Of a stretch of 64,000 nt of DNA, positions 1 to 12,437 are shown piece by piece. Position numbers and translations under genes: made by a program. Origin of the DNA: Riptortus pedestris (taxonomy: Eukaryota; Arthropoda; Insecta; Hemiptera; Alydidae). Each line of letters opens with the position of its first letter. Positions within the stretch are counted from its first letter, which is position 1. The stretch covers positions 131,013,001 to 131,077,000 of the forward strand of contig CM032228.1 of assembly GCA_019009955.1 (NCBI GenBank), in the 5' to 3' direction. The notes below the pieces were generated by a model that worked only from the letters and a program-made list of their open reading frames with translations, was not told the DNA's origin and did no database searches.

Positions 1-172
1 TTCGATTCTCGCCTGGGCAAAGGAAATTATTTAGTGACGAAATTCATTAAACAACATCCTAAAATCCCACCCTTGCTAGACCTGTAGATAACCCGACCCA
101 ATTAGCCTGAGTTGCAAAAAGTGGACGTTAATAAATAATAATAATAATAATTATTATTATTATTACTATTAA
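1..172 (+). repeat. tRNA-derived SINE, 5' truncated by window edge
   Basis: The window opens inside a B-box-like pol III promoter word (TTCGATTC). The body includes TTTAGTGACGAAATTCATTAA and a GATAACCCG...AATTAGCC block, and ends in GGACGTTAATAAATAATAAT followed by an (AAT)n tail. The same body recurs near 32.4, 39.2 (reverse), 43.7 and 51.4 kb, and the last two keep a tRNA-like head. SINEs are mobilised in trans by LINE reverse transcriptase, and the simple AAT tail fits that. Only the part right of the B box is visible here. Confidence 0.75.
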
Positions 173-3100
173 ATAGAAATATTAATCAGGACTTCGGATT
201 TTCAAGATCAAACCTCTGATCATCTCTGCTAACACAAGATATAGTCGTGATTGTAGTAAACTATGGATGAAATATTATGAATAGTTTAGCTTTTGCACAT
301 TAGCCTTGTGAACGTGCTCTTCCTGCTACTTTGTTCCAAACTAGCTTTAAAATATTTAGCTTTTACATAACAAAAGTATTTCAACTGAATAGAAATTTGT
401 TGGTTTCTTGGAAGGACTCCGCCTCTGAGAATATGGACCTGTCAGCTTTGAGAGCCAGTGAAGTGTGAAATACACAGCATTCGGTTCTTGGTGCTTTTCC
501 TTTTTTCAGGCCAGGCTCAAATATACCCTTACATAGTTTTCCTTTTGTACCTTCTATTAAATTTTTGTTTGTAAATGTAATTCATCAAGGTGTAAGTAAA
601 TAAAGGGCTCAGAATTAATTTATTATTATATTGAAATTATACAAAACAAATGAGATAATAGAAAATCATTAATATCAACTTGTTTTTCTTTGTCTTTCTA
701 AGTAAGTTGAATATAAGTTTATCCAGTGTACTCTAGGCATAAAAAATCGGACAGCAATTTTTGATACCCCTCTCGATATAAATCCTTTTATCAATGAAAA
801 TTAACAGCTACAATTAGCCACTATCAGCTTTTCCTATATAAAGCAGTTGAAAATTTGAAAATGTAATCGCAAAACTTCTATTTTATACTGGCTATTGTTG
901 CCTTTAAAACGACCTTATCTCTGGCCGCTTTGAAAGGGGGCCCCTATTGCCAAGTGAACAAAAGCCACCCAGTAAATTCTCAGGGAAAACAGATTGCTAC
1001 TCACACAGAACAAAAAAAATCTTCTAATAGTTGTCCCTGTAATATACCCACACTTTATGGAAATGATTAAGTAATATAATATTTATTTAATGCGGTCATC
1101 GAGAAATTTTTAACCGGGTGAACCACTTTCGCCTTTGGTTGATTTGAAATGATTTTATCCCAGTTCTTTTTCGTTAGGGGAAACTTCGAAACAATGTACC
1201 ACAGTACTCCACACTACCGCCTATTTTTCGTATAATAATAGCCAAATAACAAATTAATGTCTAACCGATGAGGCAGTCTGTAATAATTACAGTCATATAA
1301 ATAAGCAACCTGTTTATGCAACTAAGGCAATTAGGGTCGGGATTGCATTCAGGTACACACCTTTTACTGAAACCAGGTATTGTATTCAGTGAACTCCATT
1401 TGGCTGAAAAACGTATTGTTTCTAGGATAAATTCTCCTCAAGAGTAAGCGGTATACATGAAATACCCAATTTTAAATGTCATTCTTTCATCTACAAGGTA
1501 TTTTAATGTTATATCTCTGAAAACGTAAACATACTTTATGGACATTGTTGTAGCTTTACCTGAAAAAAGTTCAATTCTAATTTTTGTCCATAATCCGACA
1601 TGAAAGCAGCATCCACTCAAGAATACCTACGGTTCCCAATTATCCCCAATTACCAACAAAACAATATTTCACTTAAAAGCTTTAAGTAATTACAGATTAA
1701 AATTATTTTATTAATTGACCCTTATAGTCAATGCACTTCATGTAATTTAGACGGTTTCCAAAGCGTTCATAATTTATTTTGGTAATGTATTGTATATAAC
1801 CCAATTAGGACCAAATACCATTATTTTATTTTCTAAGAAAATCAAGGAAGTGATCTTTTCAAAGTACTCTGAGGCAATGACAGATATAAATTAACAATGA
1901 TATATATGCATTTCTTGAATATCTTCAAATGTCAATCATTTATACTGATTGATAATATTTTATTCGTCATGTATTTTATAACCGTCGTAATTCTTTTTAT
2001 TTTATTTTAATTCCATATTCATGTTGTTATTACCTCTCTTATTGATTTTGAAAATAACAGACCTAGAAATAATTTTGAACGTAGAAGGATTTCCATTTTT
2101 CATTTTTTTTTTGTTTTTTGCAATTTATGTGTAATTATGTAATTTGCCTGGCATTCATTTATGAAAGTGCATTGTTTGGTGTTTAGTGGACTGTAAGTTA
2201 ATATTCAAAAACAAAAATTTACTTGTGCTGGGCTGGGGACTTGTGCTGTACATAGAATACATGTGCGTGCTTCGTCTGTGAGGGAAGTACTTGCAATCGT
2301 TGCTAGCTAAGATCGGAACTTGGAGTCTTCGTTCCAAGGGGACACCAAACGTTGCACTGTGTTCCCACTCCATCCATCATGGTGCAAAAAGTCGAAAATC
2401 TCATCTATATATCTATAGGATGCCTACTACTCATATACTTTTTGAATTTTAGGGGTTCGTTTAGTCGCTGTGATTTTTCAAAGATTCAATGCCTATTACT
2501 TCTCTGATGAGGCATAGATTTACATTGTACATGTACAAGTTCTTCTTAATACCAAGATTATTTCCCATTTATATGATTTATTTCACCTAAAAACTACATT
2601 AAATGCAGCATCTAATGACACCATAACAAATGCTGTATATTGATTTCAGCAGGAATGAGAGAGATATAAATAGAGATTTTTGTTTCTTAAATCATTAATA
2701 TTTAGGAAGCCTTTGATTATTTCCGCCACCAACTGACTTATACCAGTCTATAGCATATTACAGTTTGTTGGAACATTCATATGAAGCCAGTTCCAATCTG
2801 AGTAATAACCGAGGAATTTCTTGGAAAATCCCACTGTCGCAGCACGTTTCGGCTGGAGGGCGTGGGACCTTGATCTCCTGTTATGCCTTGTTTTACCTGC
2901 CAACAGGTAACCCTTTGGTTACAAATTCCCTTTCAAATGCATCAGTTGAATGACAGTAATGTCAATGCTTAGTTGCTCTAGTGAAGTGAATAGTTTCTAT
3001 GCATGTCATTTCTACTGGAAAACGATATCAGTTTAGGTTTGATTGTTTTTTATTCTAATTTTCTAAATGTTAATTTAACAAAGAGCTCTTACAATTTGGT

Positions 3101-4618
3101 ACGTATCCCTGCAAAAAAACGAAGGTGCATATTACCCTGGTTACAGAAAATGTATTGCAGTCAAACAAAAGACCTAGACAAAAAGCATCGTTTCAACATG
3201 AATCTGTTCCACTACAAGATTTATTGAACCTCACCGCTGGTAGAATTGTTGAAACATTGGGTGGCGAGGAGAATATAATTTGATATACAAGTGGAGTTTT
3301 GATGGCTCCTGTGGGCACTCTGAACTGGGCTGGGAAGAGCAAGAATCTAAGATTAGCTGTGTTTTTCTTTCCTCGCTTGTTCCTCTAAGACTTTTAAAAG
3401 ATAACAATGGGCCCTCTGCCGTGTTTCGCCCACTGTTGTCGTCCTATAAGACTTTAATTTATTAAGGAAACAAAAGGAGTTATTACTTTAAAAAAGCAAT
3501 ATATAAAATCTCTAATTATGAAAACAATATAGAAAGGGACTTGTAGGAATAAAGTTTAACATACTGTTGGCCTATGATAAATGTTAAAGTTTTGTCTTCC
3601 TTAACTGGAACCAATACTCTACAGTGCCCAATATGCAGGCAAGCAGCAAAGGGTTGAACATCACAGAGTTAGAGAAATCCTGTGGATGAAGCCGCTATGG
3701 ACTGTGGAAATCACCCCTGCATGCCTACATAAAATTTTTAGAGTTTGTTCTGGTCATATCTTATAGACTAGGTAAAAAACAATAGCTGTGAGTATTTTGG
3801 ACTTTATTAGTTACATTATTTTCATTTTTAAAAAAAATGCTTCTTTTCAGGAACACACAACGAAAATGGGAGCATAAATTGAATAATAAGCCCCTTTTTT
3901 TTCGCCTTCGTGTTTTCAAGTAATGCATATTAAAGTTGTAACTAGCCTTGTTTAAAGATATTTTGGAGCCTACTTTCGTTTAAAATCGTTAAATTATAAG
4001 GGCTCTAGTATTTTTACCAATAATACGTAGCCAGTTTGTTCCCACCATTTTGTTGTTCACGCAATACATATTAAATTCGCTAATAGTTTTATATGAGGAA
4101 TATGTGTACCAATTTTCGCGAAAATCTACTGAATAATAAGCTAGCTAGTAGTTGTTTCACCGTGGTTGCTGGATTGGGAAGACTGTGCACTGTTGCACTT
4201 CCAGCCCCATTGCCCTGCTTCTATCTCACCTAGGCTTCGCCAAGATGCACCAAATCAGCCTTCAGCTCGAACTCCTACTCGCGATTGAAAGGGATATGGT
4301 TTTCCATTGATAGGAGTGCCAAAATGTATCACCATTCCAAGGAGCATAAATACTAAACAGTGTTTATACATATACTTTTTATTAATTTTAATCAAACATT
4401 AAAACCACTAAATATTATACAAGCGGGACTTCTTTGCAAAGGGGAAATCAAGTAAATAGAAGATCTATGTTTCTATTAAGTCCATATTTCGCTATTTAAA
4501 TCCGGTTTTATTAGCTGATTTTTCTTAATGGAGATCAGCTATTGAGATTATTCTCACGATAAAAATTTCAATAACCGTCATTGAAATCTCACGTTGGCTA
4601 CAATTCGAAAATAAAAAG
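173..4618. other. AT-rich stretch, no gene recognised
   Basis: No recognisable gene or named repeat. There are short open frames (for example 2765-2953 and 3280-3465, plus strand), but they lack family motifs, splice context and codon bias unlike background, so I do not call them. A somewhat less AT-rich patch lies at about 4150-4310. Homopolymer runs occur at about 2100 and 3895. Confidence 0.5.
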
Positions 4619-5242
4619 TCCGTCATGCAGGGGCTGCGTAAACTAAGCAGATTTCCCACGTGAAATTTTACAATAGAAAAATCTGCCTACTAATAACGGC
4701 AGTAGCAACGAATCTCTAAACCAATTCAAGAGGGACGAACAGTTACGGAAACGGGCGAACCAGCTTTCGGCGGGTCCCGAATATGGCCGACTTATGCCGA
4801 CCACTCACACAATACAAATGCAAATATCACGGTTAATATACAAGATACAGAATAAATGTATAGAACAATATTTATCGTAAATTCAATTTGCAATAAGATT
4901 GTTTCCATACAATTTTACGATCCGCCGCATAACAACGGAACTATTTCGAATTTTCAAAAATACCCCTTCTAAACCCCCCACCCACTGGTCTGATTCCAGC
5001 CATTAACGAACTTGATCTTCCTTTTTACATAAAACGATTAAATTCCGTGTTTGGTAACGATCAAACAAAAATTGCGACCGCTAGAGCGCTAATATATTAT
5101 ATGTATATATATATCAAATTTTGAACGGACCTCATTTTCGTCATCTCCTGGGTTGGATCGATGGACATTTGAAGAAATTTTTCGAAACTCGCGTCATGAG
5201 TACGACCTCAATAGCTGATTTCCCTTAAGGGAAATCTCCTAA
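4619..5242 (+). mobile_element. Family H (HINE/Helentron-like) copy A, complete
   Basis: This is a full-length short copy. It begins after an A-run with GTCCGTCATGCAGGGGCTGC, then TAAGCAGATTTCCC. The body contains the conserved words GCAAATATC..GGTTAATAT and ATTTGCAATAAGATTG, a C-rich patch (about 4973-4983), a short (TA)n, then AACGGACCTCATTTTCGTCA. It ends in the palindrome TTTCCCTTAAGGGAAA and CTAA inside an A-run. It has no coding capacity. The 12-nt AGCAGATTTCCC near the 5' end is inverted at the 3' end. The arrangement resembles Helentron-associated non-autonomous elements, and that family assignment is inference. The repeat itself is certain from the many copies. Confidence 0.85.
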
Positions 5243-6120
5243 AATTCATTCATATATATACTTGGTAATTGCATATTAAAACATGTGATGTTATGCTTGC
5301 AAACTTAATACGATTGTTTGTTGTTAATAATTTACTTTTATTGTTTGAGACTCTTCATTAGTAATTCAGTTCTTCGTAGTTCCCAGGAAGCTATAATGAA
5401 ATATAAAATACCTGAGGCAACTGACTTTACTCGGAAAATATATAGACTGAATGTGTTTGTATATTATTTATTGCAAGTTTTCACTATACACAATATGTTT
5501 ATATTTCTATTTTCTCTGCTATCTTTGCAGCTCTCTATAGAACCCGGGAGAATTGATTTAATATAATAATAAATCACCATAATTGTAGCACCTCGAAGAA
5601 TTATGACTTGCCCATTTCTCATGAATCTTTCACCGCAATTCTGCAAATCAGTGTTATACTCTCAATCATAGATTGTATTCATCATTATTATGTGGCATAC
5701 AGCAATAAAAAACCCTTTCCCGCCAAACGCGCACACCAGAACATTGGTAACTACATAATATTATATACTTGGGAGCTTATACCTACCTATTTTAGCACCC
5801 CCCCCCTTAAAAGTTTTTTCTTTTAATTGGCCCGAAGCATTCACTAGTATTATTACCAATGCTGTGCATTATTTTAAACAAGCAACGCTATTAAACACAT
5901 AAATAACTAGCCACACTACACCTTCCTTCCAATCGTCTTCAGCGTTTAGTATAAATTATTAATTTTTAAAAATTTAACAATAGTAATGAATTAATAATTT
6001 ACATTTCTGAGATTTGTACACAGCACTACTAAAAATGAAACTATTAAATGACTTGTAAGGATAAGCTAATGTGTGGTTTGGGAGATGTGTAACTCTCGTT
6101 GATCTTGATTCACACTATAA
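5243..6120. other. Unassigned AT-rich DNA
   Basis: No recognisable coding or repeat feature. A poly-C run lies near 5799. The overlapping open frames on both strands (about 5318-5826) look like chance frames. Confidence 0.5.
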
Positions 6121-6346
<226 letters not shown>

Positions 6347-6375
6347 TTCTTTGAAGAATAATTTGTGAGTGTAGG

Positions 6376-6428
<53 letters not shown>
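6376..6428. repeat. (TA)n microsatellite
   Basis: An uninterrupted TA dinucleotide array. It begins about 30 bp after the end of the GA array and is not part of a recognisable family H copy. Confidence 0.9.
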
Positions 6429-6432
<4 letters not shown>

Positions 6433-7049
6433 ACATCCTTAAATCTGGTATTGGGTCTGTTTAAATGGTCAGGAATTGAGATACGACACGAGGTTTTTTA
6501 AAAACGGTTTATATGTATTTGAATAGGATTTTCTACCTTATTCAGTCCTAATGGCTATTGAGCTCCATGAATTAGGGAGATGAGAGAATGAAAAATGGGT
6601 GTTTATAATGGTTCAGTGAGCCGGATCACTTATCAGACTCGTTCCTTTGAGCCACTCTGTTTGTTCCTCTCCCTCCTTTTATCTTCCCTCTCCCTCCCAC
6701 TGTAACTAGAGGCCAACTTTATTAGCTACTCTCCAATGAGGAAGAAATTTAGAGACTTTCCTCGTAATGTTACATTCTTACATTTTAAAATATTTATTGA
6801 TGTGCCACTGATATGTGACATTTAAAGGAAATATTTATTTGTAGGCATCCTGACTAATATATTAGTAGTAATTTAATCCAGTATTGTAGCGCCTAGAATG
6901 CTTTTTATATATTAATAGCCATTAACCAGTCCATAAACATATAGCCGCGACTTGTATGTCAACACGATCTAGTATTGGACGAGGTTACGTCCCGGAAGAA
7001 TGTGTCAATCATAGGACATCTGTAAAGAAGCAGGAGAACCACCAGATCA
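6429..7049. other. Unassigned DNA with a less AT-rich patch
   Basis: The patch at about 6540-6760 is C/T-rich (CTCTCCCTCC-like runs) and less AT-rich than its surroundings. No open frame or family motif is visible. It could be unique regulatory sequence or an old repeat. Confidence 0.4.
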
Positions 7050-7746
7050 AGGAGCTTTTTTTTTTCTCCTCATAGTAAACTTATGAGGAGTTATTTTATT
7101 TGGGCACACGTTCCATTGCCACATGGCATATTACATGTATGATTATGTTTGAATACATTTTATTTTACAATATATATATTGTAAAATAAAATGTATTCAT
7201 ATATATATAAATATATATACGTTAATCAATTATCTACTAAAATATAATATAAAAGAAATAATAATAATAAAATAAAATATTAAAGTAATATCATATAAGG
7301 TGGTTCTGGCCAATTACCTCCTTTTAAAATTATATTCATTATTAAATTTGATCTTTTTTGATTAAATGTTGAACTGTCATAAAGTATATGTAAAAACGTT
7401 TGTGTTGTCCGTGAGTCGAGGGTACATTTGTTGTTTTTTTGAATTTTAAATCTTGTTATATAATGTCCTGTCTGTCCATGTCCCATTAGAAATTGTGTGT
7501 ATTTGTGATGGTGACTCCTTATTGTGTTGTAATTGTTCTGAGTTATATTTGGTATGTATTGATGTAAGATTTGTTACATGTCGTCCATTCTCTGTTCCAC
7601 TTATATATTGTGTCGGTACGTAAGTCTTTTTTAATGAATGAGAGTGGTACGAGAGGGAATTCTGGTATTATATTTGTTTCTTGAGCTACTTCCTTTGCTA
7701 ACTTGTCAGCTTGTTCGTTTCCAATATTTCCTGAATGGGCTTTAGG
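7050..7746 (-). mobile_element. LINE 3' fragment with RNase H end, broken
   Basis: On the minus strand the fragment opens at about 7742 with KAHSGNIGNEQADKLAKE. This is the C-terminal signature of the RNase H domain found in I/R1/Loa-like non-LTR retrotransposons (conserved His, then GNE.AD). It is followed by VPLSFIKKDLRT and TIYKWNREW. Stops interrupt the frame downstream, then NKCTL..TQTFLHILYDSS resumes it (about 7290-7430). The 3' UTR (about 7060-7130, CTCCTCATAGTAAAC) has a counterpart at 58.76 kb and, on the opposite strand, at 62.15 kb. That suggests one LINE family or a shared tail. Dead: truncated and stop-interrupted. Confidence 0.75.
7150..7199. repeat. Perfect 50-bp palindrome
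   Basis: The arms 7150-7174 and 7175-7199 (GAATACATTTTATTTTACAA at the left edge) are exactly complementary with no spacer, centred on TATATATATA. The palindrome lies in the 3' UTR of the LINE fragment and is followed by TA-rich DNA. A spacerless 25-bp arm is unlikely by chance even in AT-rich DNA. Confidence 0.9.
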
Positions 7747-8248
7747 GGATCAAGGAGCTTGGGCGAGTCAGGGCATAGGGCAATACCCGTTTAGGCAGAG
7801 CTCTCATCACTCTAGTTCTAGCTTTCAACTTATTCACACATATATTATAGCATCACAATGAAGGGCTAGTGAGTTTCAAATTCTAGACCAAAGGGCCAAA
7901 ATAAGTCTGTAAAACAGACAAAATTCCGGCTGCAAAGTCACAGATGCTTACAGCAATTAACGAGCCCCGATCTTCAATAATGATAATATTCCCAGCCGCC
8001 CTATCTGTCTTGATTCAAGTAAGCCTTTGCCTCATTAAATCATCCTTTTTTCCACATCACCCGCCCTTCATAACTTTCATCATCATCGCCATCTCACATC
8101 AATTACGACCGTTGCCATATCAAAATTTATTGGCATCCTAACATATGAATTTCTCGGACTTCCTCATTTTCTCCTTTGTAAATATTAGAGCAATAAAAAT
8201 TAATAATTATTCTGGATTTGGGCTGGCTGGTGGTGGTCCACCATAAAT
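7747..8248. other. Unassigned DNA, moderately less AT-rich
   Basis: The part at 7900-8150 has a long open plus-strand frame (from about 7944) and C-rich codon use, but I see no domain motif and no clear splice signals. A candidate unique island, function unknown. Confidence 0.35.
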
Positions 8249-8817
8249 GGAAAGATCAAAAAGACCAAACACCTCCACTCTTAATACTTCTTTTATTAAA
8301 GACAAAGTACTTTCGGGGCGAACCGTCCCATCTCCAGTGCTCTAGAGTTGGTCCCTATTGAGCCGACATCTCCGGCGATAACAGAGTATTGTTTATGTAA
8401 CATGAGTAGAAATGGGAATTTTCTGAAGGCTGAAAACTGCAAATACCTCGATTAATATTAAAGTTAGAGAATAAATTTATATAACAACATTTATAGTACA
8501 TTTAATTTGCAATAAAATAGCAATTTTTCGATCCGACGTATAGTAACGGAGATATTTCGAATTTTCGAAATTCTCCCCCATTAACCCCCTCCCCCTTGTC
8601 CGCCTCCAGGCGATAACGGACTTGAACTTTCTTTTTAGACTGAATATCGAGTTTGGTAACGAGCAAATAAGTCGCGCTAGTAAGTCTCGCTGGAGATGTC
8701 GGCTCAATAGGGACCAACTCTAGAGCACTGAAGATGGGACGGTTCGCCCCAAAAGTACTTTGTCTGTAATAAAAGAAGTATTAAGAGTGGAGGTGTTTGA
8801 CCTTTTTGATCCTTCCG
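8249..8817. mobile_element. Inverted pair of Penelope-like ends enclosing a family H fragment
   Basis: The left arm 8249-8376 and right arm 8688-8817 are reverse complements, with about 7 mismatches over about 128 bp by eye. On the right arm, plus strand, a CTGAAGA core is followed by a potential stem (GGGACGG...GCCCC) and AAAAGTAC. The left arm read on the minus strand has CTGGAGA and CGAAAGTAC. This core-stem-GAAA layout, followed by AATAAAAGAAG, resembles the hammerhead-like motifs in Penelope-like element terminal repeats. The middle (8430-8665) is family H body sequence, so the unit is composite. No target duplication was found. Confidence 0.65.
8430..8665 (+). mobile_element. Family H internal fragment
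   Basis: It carries AAATACCTCGATTAATATTA, ATTTGCAATAAAATAG, CGATCCGACGTATAGTAACG and GAGATATTTCGAATTTTCGA in the family order. It lacks both ends, the microsatellite and the 3' palindrome. It sits exactly between the two Penelope-like arms. Confidence 0.8.
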
Positions 8818-10090
8818 TTGATTAATTATTATCAATCAAATTAGGTTTCATTTAATTTTTTTAAGAGCATCTGAAGCTCAAGTACTGTTCTACATTGATT
8901 AAGTTTATAGACAATTTTGCATGAATTTTCTTTAAATACTCCAGGCACACTATTTTTAATTTCGTATCGAAATTGACCACCGATCTCGGCATATACATTA
9001 ATTTTATACAAAACACAGTCAATGATTTCAGAAAATAGTAAATATCACATCAAAATCGACAAAAGAATGCCAACATTGTTACAATTATTAAAAATACTCA
9101 AAGCAATATGCTAATACATGGACCTAATGGACCCCAATAGTTTTTTTTTTTTTTTTTTTAAGTTAGTCAAAACAAATTAAATTATATCCAAAATACATGT
9201 TAATGAAGATTATTATTGACAGAAAATGCAGTCATTAAATATTTTTTTGAAAGTATATAGGCAGAAAGAGTATTTCACTTTATGTTCTAAATTAAAAACA
9301 AACAAACAAAATTGTCTCTTCAAACACGCATGTAGGGCTTCCAGTTAGGGATGTAGGGACCCAAGAGAAAAGTATTTTTTTTTCTGAAAAAAAGCTTTAT
9401 GATGACAAGAATTTAATATTTTTGCTCATCATGGTTTCTGTACATAAATGTATACCTACACAAGAGTATAAACCGGGTTTTTTTACTTCCTTATACAACG
9501 TAAAGAAAGCATTGTTATCGTGAAATCGCATATTAATCGGTTTTCTGATTTCAACAGAAATATATTTTGTCAATCTCCCTGAATTTGTTCGTATGCACAT
9601 GTCTCACATATATCAAAATAGCCTTAGGATACTGAAGTTTTATATTTACGACTGCTGTCACATTTATCCACTTCATTTAATAATTTGGTCTTTTAATTTT
9701 TATAATAATTTTGGGGTGCCAAGAAGGTGCCACTTTCTTCTGTTTTTTTTGTGTTTAGAGTAAATGCATGATTAGCTCTCCACTCGGTGATCCTCAACAT
9801 TAGTTTACTCATTGTAAAATGTTTTCTATGTCGTCCAGGGAATCTGTAAGCCATATACCAACACCGCATGCGCACAATTGTATATTACCATTTAGACAAC
9901 AGCAGAGTATTTTACCGATATCTCGTGTGAAACAAATTTCCTAGCAAATAAAAACAAAATTTTGGAACAGGCAACATATCACATATTATCCACCGACATC
10001 AATTAAGTATACAGTACATCATACAATCCCTTTTTTAAAAGTGTTATACCAGCCCCCAACCCGAAGATTATCTTAAATCCAAAGTGAATA
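8818..10090. other. Unassigned AT-rich DNA
   Basis: No gene recognised. A 20-base T run lies near 9140. Minus-strand open frames at 9397-9600 and 9693-9875 have no recognisable motif. Confidence 0.5.
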
Positions 10091-10094
10091 TGAA

Positions 10095-10397
10095 GATAGT
10101 AAGATTAGTAAGTCAACTTAGAATTTCAAAGAACGACTACTTGAAGCTGTGTCACATTAAAAAAAATGGAAAGTAATAATATCCGGAGAAATTTGTGAAT
10201 GCTGCCAGGAATTTATATCAGACGGATTAAGACATTTATTATTGCAATGCTCGGAATACAGCTATTATAGAGAGCAATACTTGAAGAAGTTTATATCCTC
10301 AAATGATGACTTAATGTCAGTGGAAAATATTCTTCACATTGAGAAAATTTATAAATTGAACATGATTTACTCATTCCTGTCAGCAGTCTGCAACTAG
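10095..10397 (+). mobile_element. LINE ORF2 C-terminal fragment
   Basis: The plus-strand frame from 10179 reads ISGEICECCQEFISDGLRHL, then a Cys-containing continuation and a stop at about 10395. CxCC followed by H and C matches the zinc-knuckle-like C-terminus of I/R1/jockey-group LINEs. A second frame just upstream (about 10100-10157) gives LVSQLRISKNDYLKLCHI, the motif that normally precedes it, so a frameshift separates the two. The text after the stop (GCAACTAGGCAACGACA) resembles the tail of the LINE piece at 60.4 kb on the opposite strand. Non-functional relic. Confidence 0.65.
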
Positions 10398-10721
10398 GCA
10401 ACGACATAGTTTATACCATTATCTTGAAAATTAAACCCTATAATTATGAAATATCCAACGAAGTCAATTAACGCGTCACAGTAAACATATAAACAAAAGT
10501 AAATACGTATATGTTGAATAGTACTAATCAGATTAAATTATAAAGATTTTTAGAAGTTTAAGAACCTGAAAACATTTAATAAAAAATAAAAATGTAAAAT
10601 GTATTATTTTCTTGTATATAGTAGGTTAATATGTCACTAGTTCTTATATATATAAATATGTATATTTTTCTTTTTGTATATTACTAGTAAGATTACTAAC
10701 ACTTAATGGGCCAGACTCAGG

Positions 10722-10776
<55 letters not shown>

Positions 10777-10948
10777 AGCCAATGAAATTTATCTATCTAT
10801 CATTTAGACAACAGGATGTTGTTATATCTTTAATCTAGATTTAAAAAAGTAGGGGCTTAAATTCAGATTCCTTGCTGTATTCGAGTTTTATTAATGACCC
10901 AATCGGAAAAAACTATTTTCCAATTTATCTTTTTACTTACGATTTTTC
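10398..10948. repeat. AT-rich DNA with (TA)n at 10724-10772
   Basis: About 50 bp of TA repeat within otherwise unassigned DNA. It is not flanked by family H blocks, so it is probably the tail of the LINE fragment or independent. Confidence 0.6.
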
Positions 10949-11123
<175 letters not shown>

Positions 11124-11464
11124 TGATGGAGAGATGTACTAGGCAGGTGAGTAAGTGAAGAGTCAATTGTGCATGAATGTTGTTGAAGGTAAGTGGTTTG
11201 GGTTTCCATTCTGCTTTGAGCGCTCCTAATGGTGGCCATATAGTCAGCCTGAATAAAGTCATTCTTACACTTCACACACACTCCTTAGGCCCCTCTTTCC
11301 TCTCCACCTTTGCAAAGATGTTTTCCCACTCTATTCATTCATACATTTAACATGTTTTTCAAAATTAAGAGCTATTTATTATATTTGAAACGCATACTTT
11401 TTAACTGGAATGCTGAAACTAGTCTTTATGATACTCGATCATCAGTATACTAAATGTCCTTGTA

Positions 11465-12437
11465 CACTCCAGTAGTCGCGCGTAATCTGTGAGATCGCTG
11501 TTAGCTTTCATATTCTATTGCCAGACACCCTTTGCAAAGGGACTGGTGCCGTGCTTCCTATCTTCCTAGAAGGGGACGTCGAGCATAGCCAGACTAGTTC
11601 AGACCTGCAAGCATTTAACATAGAGTCGTCAGATTACGATTGATCTCCTAGATACAGCGCGACCTCTCCTGTAAGTATTTGTGTTTATTTTATAATTATT
11701 TTTCTTCATTGTAAATCTATCTAAAACAATACTTTAAAACATTAACTAAGTTAATTATATACTAAATTAACTTAGTAAATTAAAACATTTTATAGCAATA
11801 ATAATGATAGTAAATTTATTTTGTTAAACTGGAAGGAGAAGATCTGTGAGATACAGCGCGACCACTTTTGTTTTAAATTAATACAAAATTTATTAATTTT
11901 TACTTGTGATTTTAAATTTTTAATTGTATTTGGTCAAAAATGTCTTCCCCAAGCGTTTTTTATGATGTTACAAATGATGAAGATGTGAATAAAATACATA
12001 TACGTAGAGTATTATTTGAGGTAGATGTGGATGAAGAAAGTGGTGGTGTACATCACATTCCTCCTGCTGTAGAATATGAAATAGGAGATGAAGACCTGGA
12101 TACAGGTGAAGAAGAAACAATTGAAGAAGGAAAAGGTAATTCGGAAATACAAACTCAGGAGAATGAAAAGTAATGAATCTACAAAGAAAAAACCTGCTTT
12201 GTCAACATAGAAGACCGATTTTGTATATATGTATATTATACTTGTTTCCTATCATTTCTGTTATTTTAATTTATGTTTTTTGTCATAAATTAAATTTATT
12301 CGTAAATAACAGTATTTTACCTTAATTTCCTTTCAAATGTTGCAGTTTAAGGTTATGCTATTATTGGGATTGAAATGCAATCTGACAGATACAGCGCGAC
12401 TACTTTTGTAGCAAAGCTGGGCGCGACTACTGGAGTG
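11465..12437 (+). mobile_element. piggyBac-like element, internally deleted
   Basis: The terminal inverted repeats CACTCCAGTAGTCGCGC (11465) and GCGCGACTACTGGAGTG (ending 12437) are perfect over 17 bp. The right end is followed by TTAA, the piggyBac target site. The left end is preceded by TGTA where TTAA would be expected. Direct subterminal words GATACAGCGCGAC occur at about 11652, 11852 and 12390. The unit is about 0.97 kb, much shorter than an autonomous element, and keeps only a short acidic open frame. The superfamily call rests on the TTAA and TIR style and is moderately secure. Confidence 0.7.
11940..12173 (+). CDS. Acidic N-terminal remnant of a piggyBac-like transposase (candidate)
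   Basis: A 77-codon frame starts at ATG and sits inside the TIR-bounded element. The product is strongly acidic (DVDEESGG, GDEDLDTGEEETIEEG) with no hydrophobic segments. piggyBac transposases begin with an acidic, low-complexity region ahead of the catalytic domain, so this could be the surviving 5' end of the transposase. The catalytic DDD region and C-terminal zinc finger are absent. An accidental frame cannot be excluded. The length, composition and position inside the element are the reasons for the call. Confidence 0.45.
   Translation: MSSPSVFYDVTNDEDVNKIHIRRVLFEVDVDEESGGVHHIPPAVEYEIGDEDLDTGEEETIEEGKGNSEIQTQENEK

Noticed and set aside
4619..5242. Family H as a classical TIR MITE or as a SINE
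   Set aside because: The inverted repeat is not at the extreme ends, there is no target duplication, and no A/B box or tRNA head; a rolling-circle-like layout fits better.
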